Source: Endosaccharibacter trunci
GTDB lineage: Bacteria > Pseudomonadota > Alphaproteobacteria > Acetobacterales > Acetobacteraceae
Assembly: GCA_024515975.1 (NCBI GenBank)
Contig: JAMSKV010000002.1
Location: 186,001 to 250,000 of the forward strand
Direction: 5' to 3'
DNA length: 64,000 bases
The notes under the pieces were generated by a model. It saw nothing but the letters and a program-made list of their open reading frames with translations, did no database searches and was not told where the DNA came from. Made by a program: the position numbers and the translations under genes. Positions 23,818 through 32,193 of the stretch are shown here, in pieces. Position 1 is the stretch's first letter; every line of letters starts with the position of its first letter.

Positions 23818-25272
23818 TCAATCCGCAAGGCGCACGCGGTCCGCAGTCGGACGGAAGGTGCCTTCGCGCAGCGCGCCCTCGATATCTTCCAGCGACGCGC
23901 CCGAGGTTTCCGGCACCAGGAACCTGACGAACAGCCAGGAGGCCAGATTCACCCCGGCATAAAACCACATCGTGCCACCCAGGGTGATGCCCTGCACCAG
24001 GGACAGCGCCGTGCCGGTCACCAGCAGATCGCTGCCCCAGAGCATCGCGGCATGCAGGCTGGTCGCCTGTCCGCGCATCGAGAGCGGAAACATCTCCGCG
24101 CCCAGCAGCCAGCCGACCACCTGGATGCCGCCGGCGTTGAACATCATGAACAGCAGCAGGAAGGCGATCACCAGCCAGCCTTCGATCCCGTCATGCGCGC
24201 CGAGCGCGAACATGACGCCGAGACCGATCAGGCTCAGCACAGCGCCTGGCGTCATGATCAGCATCAGGCGGCGACGGCCGATCCGGTCCACGAACAGGCA
24301 GCCCAGGGTGGTCATGACGCCATACACGATCGCGACGCTCAGGCTGGCGAGCAGGGCGGCGTTCTTGCCGAATCCCACGTTGGAAAGAAAAGTGGGCGCG
24401 TAATAGATCATCATCTCCAGGCCGCCGCACTGGGTGAAGAACGCGACACCCAGCGCCGCCACCAGGGCCGGACGCACCCAGTGCCGGCTAATACCGCTCC
24501 AGCCCTTGTCGCGCGGATCGGTGTCGCGTGCCACCTGGCGGATCTGCTCGATTTCGTCGGTGATCTCGCCATGGTCTTCGCGCAGCCGGGCCAGCACGTC
24601 GATCGCCTCGTTCATGCCCACGTTTTCCGCAACCCAGCGCGGGCTGTCCGGCATCACGATCATCGACAGGAACACGATCGCTGCCGGAATCGCCGCGATC
24701 GCCACCATGGTGCGCCAGGACCAGCTATCGTGCAGAACGAAACCGACGATATTGGCCAGTAGGATGCCGATGCCGATCGCCACGTTGAACATCGTGACCA
24801 GCGTGCCGCGCTTCGAGGCCGGCGCCAGCTCGGAGATATACATCGGCACGACCTGGGTGGAGCCGCCCACGGCCAGGCCCAGAAAGACGCGCGCCCCGAT
24901 CAGGGTTCTCACGCCGGGCGACAAGGCGCAAGCGATCGCGCCCAGCACGAACAGGCCCGTCACCAGCATCACCGTGGCCCGCCGGCCGAAACGCTCCGAG
25001 AACCAGCCCGCGCCCAGCGCACCGAACACCGCTCCGGCCAGAATCGCCGAGGCGACGAGTTCCTGTGCGGTATGGCCGAGGTGGAATTCCGACGTGATCA
25101 GCAACAGAGCGCCGGAGATGATGCCGGTGTCGTAGCCGTAGAGACCGCCGCAGATCGCGGCGATGAATGCAGCCATCCGCAACCGGCGTTTATTGCCGGG
25201 CGAGAGGTCGAGGCTGCGTATGCGGGAGTCTATGGCCTCGTCGCGCTTGCGGCGATGTGCGGACAGGCTCAT
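23818..25272 (-). CDS. MFS sugar transporter (sugar porter family)
   Basis: 484 residues with twelve predicted transmembrane segments and the sugar-porter signatures: GGLYGYDTGIISGALLLI in helix 1, WFSERFGRRATVM after helix 2, MPDSPRWVAENVG after helix 6, VDRIGRRRLMLI after helix 8 and the closing PETSGASLEDIEGAL. Proton-coupled uptake of a hexose or pentose (GalP/XylE/AraE group) at the inner membrane is most likely. The gene is single, with a tiny possible ORF upstream. Substrate not predictable. Confidence 0.88.
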   Translation of the reverse strand: MSLSAHRRKRDEAIDSRIRSLDLSPGNKRRLRMAAFIAAICGGLYGYDTGIISGALLLITSEFHLGHTAQELVASAILAGAVFGALGAGWFSERFGRRATVMLVTGLFVLGAIACALSPGVRTLIGARVFLGLAVGGSTQVVPMYISELAPASKRGTLVTMFNVAIGIGILLANIVGFVLHDSWSWRTMVAIAAIPAAIVFLSMIVMPDSPRWVAENVGMNEAIDVLARLREDHGEITDEIEQIRQVARDTDPRDKGWSGISRHWVRPALVAALGVAFFTQCGGLEMMIYYAPTFLSNVGFGKNAALLASLSVAIVYGVMTTLGCLFVDRIGRRRLMLIMTPGAVLSLIGLGVMFALGAHDGIEGWLVIAFLLLFMMFNAGGIQVVGWLLGAEMFPLSMRGQATSLHAAMLWGSDLLVTGTALSLVQGITLGGTMWFYAGVNLASWLFVRFLVPETSGASLEDIEGALREGTFRPTADRVRLAD

Positions 25273-25331
25273 TGGCCCGGCATCCCCGCGGTGTCAGCAA
25301 GATCGGATGTGTCGGTCGCCACGGCCGGCTC

Positions 25332-25454
25332 TCAGACGGGATCGACCGGGTGCGGAACCGCCTGACGCAGGCTTTCGCGCAGCCGCGGCCGGAGCAGCGT
25401 AAACCCCATCGACAGGGCGACGCCGACCAGGAAGATCTTGATGGCGGTGGACAT
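25332..25454 (-). CDS. possible 40-residue membrane peptide
   Basis: ATG 25454 opens a 40-codon frame: one hydrophobic helix (AIKIFLVGVALSMGFTLL) followed by a basic tail (RPRLRESLRQ). GGAG lies nine bases before the ATG. It fills the gap between the dioxygenase and the MFS porter, both on the same strand. Could be a small accessory membrane protein or chance. Confidence 0.4.
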   Translation of the reverse strand: MSTAIKIFLVGVALSMGFTLLRPRLRESLRQAVPHPVDPV

Positions 25455-25512
25455 GCGGCCGGCTCCGGAATGAGATCCGAGATGCAGACGCTCCGGCGCC
25501 TGTCCGGTTCCG

Positions 25513-26229
25513 TTAGGGGCGCCGGAAGGTCACCACCAGAACGTCGCGGTGCGACTCGCTGGCAGGATCGGTCGGATGCACCGCGGTAACGCCATGATAG
25601 ACGCGACCGTCATCCACCAGCGCCGCGTCGAGCGGCTCGATCAGGGTGAAAGATCCCAGTTCCTGGCCCCGAAGATCGTGAATCGTCGTGATGCCGCTCT
25701 CGATGTTCACGCGCGACACCAGCAGCACCAGAACCCAGTCCACCCCGTCGCGATGCAACCCTTCCGGCGTCGGCTTGCCGTCCTCCTGCGAGCTTGGTTC
25801 GATACGGAACTGGTGCAGCTCCACATGCCAACTCTCCGGGCGTTGTCCCGGCGTGGTCAGGCCGTCGAACAGGTCGTGGCAGGCGCGCAGGATCGACAAG
25901 AGCACCGGATGGGTGGCGATCGCATCGTCCACCGGCGTGAACCAGCGCTCCACGCCGCCATTCAGCGCGTTGTAGTCGCGGCTCTGATAATGCGGCTGGT
26001 GCGGCTTGCGGTCGATGCCGTCGCGCCCGACCGCGAACACGGCGTGACGGCGACGGCGGTAGCGCCCGCCATCGGCCATGTAGCGATCCAGACCGAGATG
26101 GTTCCAGCTTTCCGCGAACCCCTCCCATTGGGCCAGCGCGTCCGCATCCAGCAGATCGCGCATCTCGATCGCGGGAACAAAAGCGTAGCCCTGCCTGGCC
26201 AGGGTCTCTTCGACCGACTTGCGCGTCAT
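25513..26229 (-). CDS. 2-oxoglutarate/Fe(II) dioxygenase family protein (IDO/BsmA-like)
   Basis: 238 residues. The iron-binding facial triad is visible: HRDGVDW (His-x-Asp) at about residue 159 and GRVYHGVTAVHP (distal His) near 210. A likely 2-oxoglutarate-contacting Arg is in SHRDVLVVTFRRP. Sequence flow matches the 2OG-Fe dioxygenase family that includes L-isoleucine hydroxylase IDO and biofilm protein BsmA. It probably hydroxylates a free amino acid. Its ATG overlaps the stop of the MscS channel gene (ATGA), so the two are co-translated, an unexplained pairing. Confidence 0.78.
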   Translation of the reverse strand: MTRKSVEETLARQGYAFVPAIEMRDLLDADALAQWEGFAESWNHLGLDRYMADGGRYRRRRHAVFAVGRDGIDRKPHQPHYQSRDYNALNGGVERWFTPVDDAIATHPVLLSILRACHDLFDGLTTPGQRPESWHVELHQFRIEPSSQEDGKPTPEGLHRDGVDWVLVLLVSRVNIESGITTIHDLRGQELGSFTLIEPLDAALVDDGRVYHGVTAVHPTDPASESHRDVLVVTFRRP

Positions 26230-29012
26230 GCCGGATGTCCTTCGTCGTGAACCTGGGGCCCGGTATGCGCCTGGTTGCCGCCAGCGGCCAGGATCGCCGG
26301 CAAGCTCGGCACCGCCACCGAGCGCGGCGGCTGCGGCATGGCGATGCCGAGCTGCTCGATCCGCATGCGCAGGCGCCGGTTGAACTCGCGCTGCACCGGC
26401 CAGCGGCCACCAACGGTGCAGCGCATGGTGCCGCTGATCGTCACCGCGTATTCGCCGAGGCTGTCCACGCCGTTCAGACCGAAATCGGCCAGGATCATGT
26501 CGGCGAAGGCCGGGTCCTCGCGCAGCTCCGCGCCGATCTGGCGCAGCAGATCGTAGATGCGATCGGTATCCTCCTGGAACGCCACCGACACGGTGATGGA
26601 GGCCACCGCATAGTCCCGGCTCATGTTGGCGACGGTCGAGACCGACGAGAACGGAATGATCTGGATCGAGCCGTCGCCGCCACGCAGGCGCAGCGTGCGG
26701 ATGGACAGATGCTCCACCGTGCCGCTCACCCCGGCTACGGTGACGCTATCGCCCACCTGCATGGCGTTCTCCACCAGCAGGAAGATGCCGGTGATGAAGT
26801 CCTGCACCAGCTTCTGCGAACCGAAGCCGAGCGCCACGCCGATAATGCCGGCGCCTGCCAGAAGCGGGGCGATGTTCACGCCGATCTCGCCCAGGATCGT
26901 CAGCACCAGCACCGTGCCCAGCACCACCATCAGCAGCGTGCGCAGGATCGGCAGCAGCGTCTGGAGGCGCACGGCGCGGGCGGCCTGGTTGCCGTCGCGG
27001 AACCGGTCGATCTGCCGATCCAGCGCGCCGTTCGCCAGTTCCCAGACCGCCACGCCCACCAGCAGCATGATCAGGATGGTCGTGCCGGCCGACAGCAGGC
27101 GCTTGCCCAGCGTGCCGTGCGTGAAGAAGCCCAGCACCGGGAGGCCCCAGCCCCAGCACAATGCGATCACGCAGACGATGGACAGCAGCCAGGTCACCAG
27201 ACGGCGCGCCGCCGGATAATAGCGGACCGCCCGGCGCTCCAGGCCCGGCAGGGTTTCCAAGGCCTGACCGTCCAGGCGGAACATGCGGTCGAGACCGCCC
27301 AGCAGCATCACGGTGATCAGGCGGCATACCAGAACGATCACCAGCGTGTTCAGGAAGAGCTGCCACATCTTGGCGTAGCCGCCGCGGATCTGCGCCGCCC
27401 ACACCACCCACAGGGCGGCGTCGAAGAACAAGGCGGCGATCCACCACAGTTCGGCGAGACGGGACAGGAGTCTGCCCAGCGGCTTGTCGCGCACCCGGCG
27501 CGGCGGCTTCAGCGCCTGCGCCACCTTGCCGCGCGTCTGCCAGATCAGCACGGCGAGCAGGATGTGCTCCACCAGCACCACGGCGCGCACGATCGCCGTC
27601 GCGGCGCGGCTTGGCAGGTCCAGAACACGCCCGACATCGGTGATGCAGACTGCCACCACGGCCAGCGCCAGCAGCCAGCTCCACCAGCGCGACAGGAAGC
27701 GCGCCGTGTCGTCGCTCAGCTGCGTCAGCCGCACGCCCGGCGCATGCGGCGCCAGAAGCATGTCGGCGAACAACCATATCGCCCGGCCGATCCCGTAGAG
27801 ATTGGCGATGGTGATGATCACCAGCTGCGTGGTGTCGCGATCCGCCACCTGGGTCGAGGCGATGTTGCCGATCGCGAGAAACGCGGCGAGCGGGACCAGC
27901 TTCAAGACGAGGCGCAGCACCGCGAAGGGCAACCGTCGGAACAGCCGCAGCGTGCGGCGGCGATGCGCCGCGTCGCGCGACCGGTGCTCGGCCTGGCGGG
28001 CAGAGCGGAGAGCGCGTTCGGCCTGTTCTTCCTCGCTCGTCCCATGCAGGTCGGGATCGGGCAGAGGGCGGGCAGCGGGGAGAATCGGGCTGCCGGGCAA
28101 AGCGTCGCCGGGCACCGGCATCGGCGTGATCGTTGCCTCGCCCAGCGGCTCGGGCGGCCCGGCCTGCACCATGCCGGGCACGGGCGGCTCGGCCTCCGTC
28201 TCCTCGCCCTGCTCGGCGGCGAACTGCGCATCGCGGTTCAGCGCGCGCAGGGGGCGGCGCAGGGCCAGAAGCAGCCCGTACTCCACCAGCAGCGCCACGC
28301 CGAGCAGCAGGGCGCTGCGCCAGATCGCGTCGACCAGTTCGGCCCGGCTGGAAGGGTTCACCATCTCGCGATGCAGCCAGCTCCCGGTCAGGGCGATATC
28401 GCCGAACAGATGCCCGAACGTGGCCGCCTGGGCGGCCAGAACGGCGCGCAGCCCGGCCACCTCGCCCAGCATCTCGCCGGCCAGGCTATCCGGTGCCAGG
28501 CTCACCTTGTCGGTGCTCGCGGCCGGTTTTGCTGCGGCAGCAGCGGGCGCGGGGGCCGGCTTCGTGTCCTGCTGCGCTTTTGCCAGCTGATCCTGCGCAG
28601 GCCGAGCCAGCAGGGCGCGGAGCCGCGCGCGCTCCGCGGGCGTCAGATTCGCCAGCGGATCGGCCTGCTCGTGTCGTGCCGGCGCGCGAACGGTATCCGC
28701 GGGCGCGTCGGTGCCGTCATCGGGTTGAACCTGGTCCTGGTTCTCCATCCGACTCCGGGCCGGTGCCTGCCCGTTTCCGTCCGGCTCGGCTTGATTCTGG
28801 GAAATCTGGGGCTGGGAAACCTGGGCGAAGGCCACTCCGACCAGACCGCCCGGCCCGGCCGCCCCGCTCAGCACCGCCAGCAGCGGCACCAGCAGCAGCG
28901 CCGTCGCAATCCTGCCGCCACGCGGCCGGGCCAGGCGGGGCATGGTACCGGGTGGCGGCTGGTCTGGGCTGTGTCGCTCGGTCGTACGCTGCATCCGGTT
29001 CCTGTCTCCCAT
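26226..29012 (-). CDS. large MscS-family mechanosensitive channel
   Basis: About 928 residues from ATG 29012; ATG 28994 is equally possible. After a signal/anchor (IATALLLVPLLAVLSGAAGP) comes a Gln/Pro/Ala-rich periplasmic stretch. About ten membrane helices follow, then the MscS core: the pore helix region NIAPLLAGAGIIGVALGFGS, QKLVQDFITGIFLLVENAMQ, the beta domain VGDSVTVAGVSGTVEHLSIR and TLRLRGGDGSIQIIPFSSVS. It should open on hypo-osmotic shock to release solutes. The extended N-terminal membrane part resembles YbiO/MscK-type channels. Confidence 0.85.
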   Translation of the reverse strand: MGDRNRMQRTTERHSPDQPPPGTMPRLARPRGGRIATALLLVPLLAVLSGAAGPGGLVGVAFAQVSQPQISQNQAEPDGNGQAPARSRMENQDQVQPDDGTDAPADTVRAPARHEQADPLANLTPAERARLRALLARPAQDQLAKAQQDTKPAPAPAAAAAKPAASTDKVSLAPDSLAGEMLGEVAGLRAVLAAQAATFGHLFGDIALTGSWLHREMVNPSSRAELVDAIWRSALLLGVALLVEYGLLLALRRPLRALNRDAQFAAEQGEETEAEPPVPGMVQAGPPEPLGEATITPMPVPGDALPGSPILPAARPLPDPDLHGTSEEEQAERALRSARQAEHRSRDAAHRRRTLRLFRRLPFAVLRLVLKLVPLAAFLAIGNIASTQVADRDTTQLVIITIANLYGIGRAIWLFADMLLAPHAPGVRLTQLSDDTARFLSRWWSWLLALAVVAVCITDVGRVLDLPSRAATAIVRAVVLVEHILLAVLIWQTRGKVAQALKPPRRVRDKPLGRLLSRLAELWWIAALFFDAALWVVWAAQIRGGYAKMWQLFLNTLVIVLVCRLITVMLLGGLDRMFRLDGQALETLPGLERRAVRYYPAARRLVTWLLSIVCVIALCWGWGLPVLGFFTHGTLGKRLLSAGTTILIMLLVGVAVWELANGALDRQIDRFRDGNQAARAVRLQTLLPILRTLLMVVLGTVLVLTILGEIGVNIAPLLAGAGIIGVALGFGSQKLVQDFITGIFLLVENAMQVGDSVTVAGVSGTVEHLSIRTLRLRGGDGSIQIIPFSSVSTVANMSRDYAVASITVSVAFQEDTDRIYDLLRQIGAELREDPAFADMILADFGLNGVDSLGEYAVTISGTMRCTVGGRWPVQREFNRRLRMRIEQLGIAMPQPPRSVAVPSLPAILAAGGNQAHTGPQVHDEGHPA

Positions 29013-29088
29013 CACCGGGCCGCCCCGTGGGAGAGACCCGCAACACCGTTCCTGGGCCCGCGCACCGACCATGCGCGCGTCGCGTCCG

Positions 29089-29973
29089 TCAAGCCGGAGC
29101 TCCTGCCGCGTCGGGTCCGGCCTGGACCTCCAAACGCGTGCGGGTCTCCAGGGTGGCGTCGTCCAGCAGAAACAGCGCATCCAGCAGTTCGAGCTGCAGG
29201 GAGCCCGGTCCACGGCTGCGTTCCGCCGCCAGCTCGCCCGCCACCCCGATCAGGACGGTGGCATGGGCGGAAGCCAGCAGGGCATCCGGCTCCACGGCAA
29301 GGCAGGCGCCCAGCAGAGCCGTCGCGGTGCAGCCGAGCCCGGTGACGCGCGTCATCATCGGATGGCCATTGCCGATCCGCATCAGCCGCGCGCCATCGGT
29401 GCACAGATCCACAGCCCCGCTCACCGTCACGACCGAGGCGGTGCGGCGTGCCAGCCCTTGCGCCGCTTCCAGCGCCGTCTCGGTCTCGTGCGCGCTGTCC
29501 ACCCCGCGTCCCGAGGCGGCGCTCCCGCCGGCGCCCGGATCGACCAGCCCGGCCAGTGCCAGGATCTCCGACGCATTGCCCCGGATGGCGGCAGGGCGAT
29601 GCGCGAGCAGCTCCACCGCCACGTTGGACCGGTAGGCAAGCGCGCCCACGGCCACAGGGTCCATCACCCAGGGCGTTCCGGCCTCTCGCGCCGCCTCCGC
29701 GGCCAGGGCCATGGCGCGCGCGTCGGGCGCGGTGATCGTGCCGAGATTGATCACGAGCGAATCGGCGATCCGCGCGAAGGCCGCCGCTTCCTGCTCGGCC
29801 ACCACCATCGCCGGCGAGGCTCCGATCGCCAGAAGCGCATTGGCGGTGCTGTTGTTGACCACGAGATTGGTGATCGAGTGAACAAGAGGCCGCTTCTGCC
29901 GCAGCGCCCGCAGCGTTCGGGCGACGGCCATGCCGTGACCGGCATCCAGGGCGATCTCGGACTGAATCGGCAT
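29089..29973 (-). CDS. thiM: hydroxyethylthiazole kinase
   Basis: 294 residues from ATG 29973. Phosphorylates 4-methyl-5-(2-hydroxyethyl)thiazole for thiamin salvage. Seen are VHSITNLVVNNSTANALLAI, GASPAMV, the phosphate loop region WVMDPVAVGA, IRGNASEILALAG and the catalytic VTGLGCTATALLGA with its Cys. No thiE or thiD is next to it and no TPP riboswitch is visible in the short gap (29974-30028) to the divergent Nudix gene. The middle has a small GS-rich insertion (GAGGSAASGRGVD) between the usual motifs, also seen in other ThiM. Confidence 0.9.
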   Translation of the reverse strand: MPIQSEIALDAGHGMAVARTLRALRQKRPLVHSITNLVVNNSTANALLAIGASPAMVVAEQEAAAFARIADSLVINLGTITAPDARAMALAAEAAREAGTPWVMDPVAVGALAYRSNVAVELLAHRPAAIRGNASEILALAGLVDPGAGGSAASGRGVDSAHETETALEAAQGLARRTASVVTVSGAVDLCTDGARLMRIGNGHPMMTRVTGLGCTATALLGACLAVEPDALLASAHATVLIGVAGELAAERSRGPGSLQLELLDALFLLDDATLETRTRLEVQAGPDAAGAPA

Positions 29974-30028
29974 CGGCGCGCTCCACGTGCATGATCCCGG
30001 GCTCGCCGAGGCGGGCAGGGGAGTGACG

Positions 30029-30673
30029 ATGAACGATGAACCCGAATGGCTGGTTCGGGCCAGGGCGGTGCAGGCGCTGGCACAGAGCGGCCTCGCCTTC
30101 ACGCGCGACCCGTACGACAGGGAGCGCTACGAGGCGCTGACCGCGATCGCCGCCCAGATGATGGCCGGGCCGTCCGGCGCCGATCCCGACGCGTTGCGCA
30201 CGATCTTCGAGGCCGAGCGCGGCTACGCCACGCCGAAGCTCGACGTGCGCGGCGCCGTGTTCGACGCCGAGGGGCGGCTGCTGATGGTGCGCGAACTTGC
30301 CGATGAAGGCCGATGGACGCTTCCCGGCGGCTGGGCGGACGTGAACCAGACCGCCTCGGAATGCGCTGTGCGCGAGGTGCTGGAGGAAAGCGGCTACCGC
30401 GTGCGCGCCGCGAAGCTGGCTCTGGTGCACGATCGCGCCCGGCAGGGGCATCATCCGGCCGGCCCGTTCTCGATCTGCAAGCTGTTCTTCCTGTGCACGC
30501 TCCTGTCGCCGGAGCCGGAGCGGCTGGACGGCAATATCGAGACGGCGGATGCGCGTTTCTTCGCCGAGGCGGAGATACCGGACGACCTCTCCACCGGACG
30601 GGTTCTGCCGCACCAGATCGCCCGCTTGTTCGCGCATCGCGCGGAGCCGGGGCTACCGACCGAATTCGATTAG
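30029..30673 (+). CDS. Nudix hydrolase with N-terminal Nudix_N_2 domain
   Basis: 214 residues from ATG 30029, preceded by GGGGAG at good spacing; an upstream in-frame ATG at 29987 has no ribosome site. The N-terminal 60 residues (WLVRARAVQALAQSGLAFTR, YDRERYEALTAIAAQMM) form the helical domain found in ADP-ribose/nucleoside-diphosphate-X hydrolases. The Nudix box follows: LPGGWADVNQTASECAVREV then LEESGY. The first conserved Glu of the box is Gln here, while the RE-x2-EE core is intact. Divergent from thiM. Substrate unknown. Confidence 0.83.
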   Translation: MNDEPEWLVRARAVQALAQSGLAFTRDPYDRERYEALTAIAAQMMAGPSGADPDALRTIFEAERGYATPKLDVRGAVFDAEGRLLMVRELADEGRWTLPGGWADVNQTASECAVREVLEESGYRVRAAKLALVHDRARQGHHPAGPFSICKLFFLCTLLSPEPERLDGNIETADARFFAEAEIPDDLSTGRVLPHQIARLFAHRAEPGLPTEFD

Positions 30674-30704
30674 ACAGTCTTGGCTTCCGGAGATAAAGGC
30701 AGAA

Positions 30705-30820
30705 GAATCTTCTTTTTCTGAAGAAAAAGAAGCAAAAAGACTTTGTCCGTTAGGACTCGGAGCCGGCCACGCAGGCAGATTACGGAGAGAGGTTCTTCGC
30801 TTCTTTTTCAGAAGAACTTC
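30705..30820. repeat. A/T-rich hairpin pair after the Nudix gene
   Basis: CTTCTTTTTC, TGAA, GAAAAAGAAG (30709-30732) is a perfect 10-bp stem and a likely terminator for the Nudix gene. A second stem GTTCTTC...GAAGAAC lies at 30792-30817. The two outer sequences are imperfect inverted copies of each other, so the whole may be one small element. The rest of the gap 30674-30880 holds nothing recognisable. Confidence 0.5.
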
Positions 30821-30880
30821 CAGTGAGCGGGCTCCGGAAGCCGGCCCGGCACCTCGGCCGGACCGGCTTCGCCGGTCAGT

Positions 30881-31102
30881 TCAGCGCAGCGGGCGCGCCG
30901 GCGTCGGCGCCACGGGAGTGGTGCCGCGCAGTTCGACCTCGAGCTCGTGGATGCGTTTGCGGACGCTGTCGCGCAGCGCCGGAGCGGTGTGGGATTTCAT
31001 GGAGGCTAGCGTTTCCTTGAGGTCGCGCAGCTGCTTCTGCTTCTCGCCGAGATTGCGGCGGATCGGCTGGTTGTCGGAAAACTGTCCGTGGAACGCGCGC
31101 AC
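30881..31102 (-). CDS. possible small coiled-coil protein
   Basis: 73 residues from GTG 31102. It is charged and helical through the middle (GEKQKQLRDLKETLASMKSH, ALRDSVRKRIHELEVELRG), a pattern more protein-like than the Arg/Pro-rich noise of shadow frames here. The C-terminus is Pro/Ala-rich. No family recognised. It faces the Nudix gene and is divergent from the phosphatidyltransferase. Confidence 0.5.
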   Translation of the reverse strand: MRAFHGQFSDNQPIRRNLGEKQKQLRDLKETLASMKSHTAPALRDSVRKRIHELEVELRGTTPVAPTPARPLR

Positions 31103-31289
31103 TGGTGAACTCCCTGTCGATCCGGGCCGCGCATGGCCGCCTTCTTGATGTTGGCGGCCGGATGCGGCCGTGTGACGAGTGTATGACAGGGGGCAGGACC
31201 GGCCAAGCCGGGCTCCGACGCCCGTCAGGGCCGCCGCCGGCGCCGCTTGCCGGGTGCGGCCGGACGGGTCTTACTGCGCCCGTCATGGA

Positions 31290-31949
31290 ATGGTCTTCTT
31301 CGAGCGACGCGGCGTGAGCCACCACACGCTGCTGCATCGCGCCGTCGGTCCCCTGGTGACCGGGCTGGCCCGTATTGGCATCGCGCCCGATCTCGTGACC
31401 GCGTTGCGCTTCGTCACCGGCATCGGCGCGTCCGCCTGCTTGCTGGCCGGGCGCGGGCCGCTCATGGTCGCAGGCGCATTGCTTTGGGCCGTGTCCATGT
31501 TGCTGGATCGCACCGACGGCGCTCTTGCCCGTTTCACCGGCCGCTCCAGCCGCTATGGCGCGCGCATCGATCTGATCTCCGATTGTTTGTGCACCATGAC
31601 CTTGTTTCTGGGGCTGGGCATCGGCGTCGGCGCGCGGCCTGGCGGCATGAGCATGCTTGGCGGCGCGCTCATGGGCGGGGTCGCGGCGATCGCGGTCGCG
31701 GTGACGTTCGCGGCGCTAAGCCGGATCGAGCCGGAGGAAGAGCAACGCCGTCCCGTCGATCCGGACGACGTCATGCTCGTCGTGCCGGTTCTGATCCTGT
31801 GCGGGCAGACGTCGGTCCTGTTGCTTCTGGCCGCTATCCTGGCGCCGGTGGGCGCGGTGGCGGCAGTGTTCCTGTTGGCGCAGCGCTCGCGGGCCGAGGC
31901 GCGGCTGCGCCGTTCGATCATTGCGGTTTCGTCCCGTTTCCGATCGTGA
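31290..31949 (+). CDS. CDP-alcohol phosphatidyltransferase family protein
   Basis: 219 residues from ATG 31290; a GTG at 31314 is an alternative. About six membrane helices. The full family signature is present at residues 73-98: DRTDGALARF, TGRSSRYGARID, LISD (DG-x2-AR-x8-G-x3-D-x3-D). Such enzymes transfer a phosphatidyl or similar group from a CDP-activated donor to an alcohol in phospholipid synthesis. It is shorter and more divergent than PgsA or PssA, so the acceptor is unknown. The gap 31950-32193 after it shows nothing recognisable. Confidence 0.83.
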   Translation: MVFFERRGVSHHTLLHRAVGPLVTGLARIGIAPDLVTALRFVTGIGASACLLAGRGPLMVAGALLWAVSMLLDRTDGALARFTGRSSRYGARIDLISDCLCTMTLFLGLGIGVGARPGGMSMLGGALMGGVAAIAVAVTFAALSRIEPEEEQRRPVDPDDVMLVVPVLILCGQTSVLLLLAAILAPVGAVAAVFLLAQRSRAEARLRRSIIAVSSRFRS

Positions 31950-32193
31950 TGTTGTCGCGCCGCCCTGACGGCATGGCGAAACGGATCGGCTTCCGGTTTT
32001 GGCGCCCTTGTTCCGGTGGCGTGGTTGCGATGCGTGCGGTGATTTTTTCGGCGGCATCGGGCGGTTGCCGTGATGCCGGGGCGGCGTGGATCGGCCGGAG
32101 CACGGGTTTGGCCGCGTGACGAAAGCGCCCGGCCGGGCCAGTCGATGCCGACGAGCGGAACGGCGCCCCCGGCATCGACCTGGGTCGGGGTCG

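Noticed and set aside
26235-29345. A 1036-codon plus-strand open frame opposite the MscS gene
   Set aside because: Same cause; low-complexity Arg/Gln/His composition and no motif.
29974-30028. TPP riboswitch expected before thiM
   Set aside because: The gap is only 55 bases and has no CTGAGA or thi-box sequence.
31950-32193. Possible lsdB or other gene downstream of levansucrase
   Set aside because: No open frame with protein-like content in this 244-base gap.
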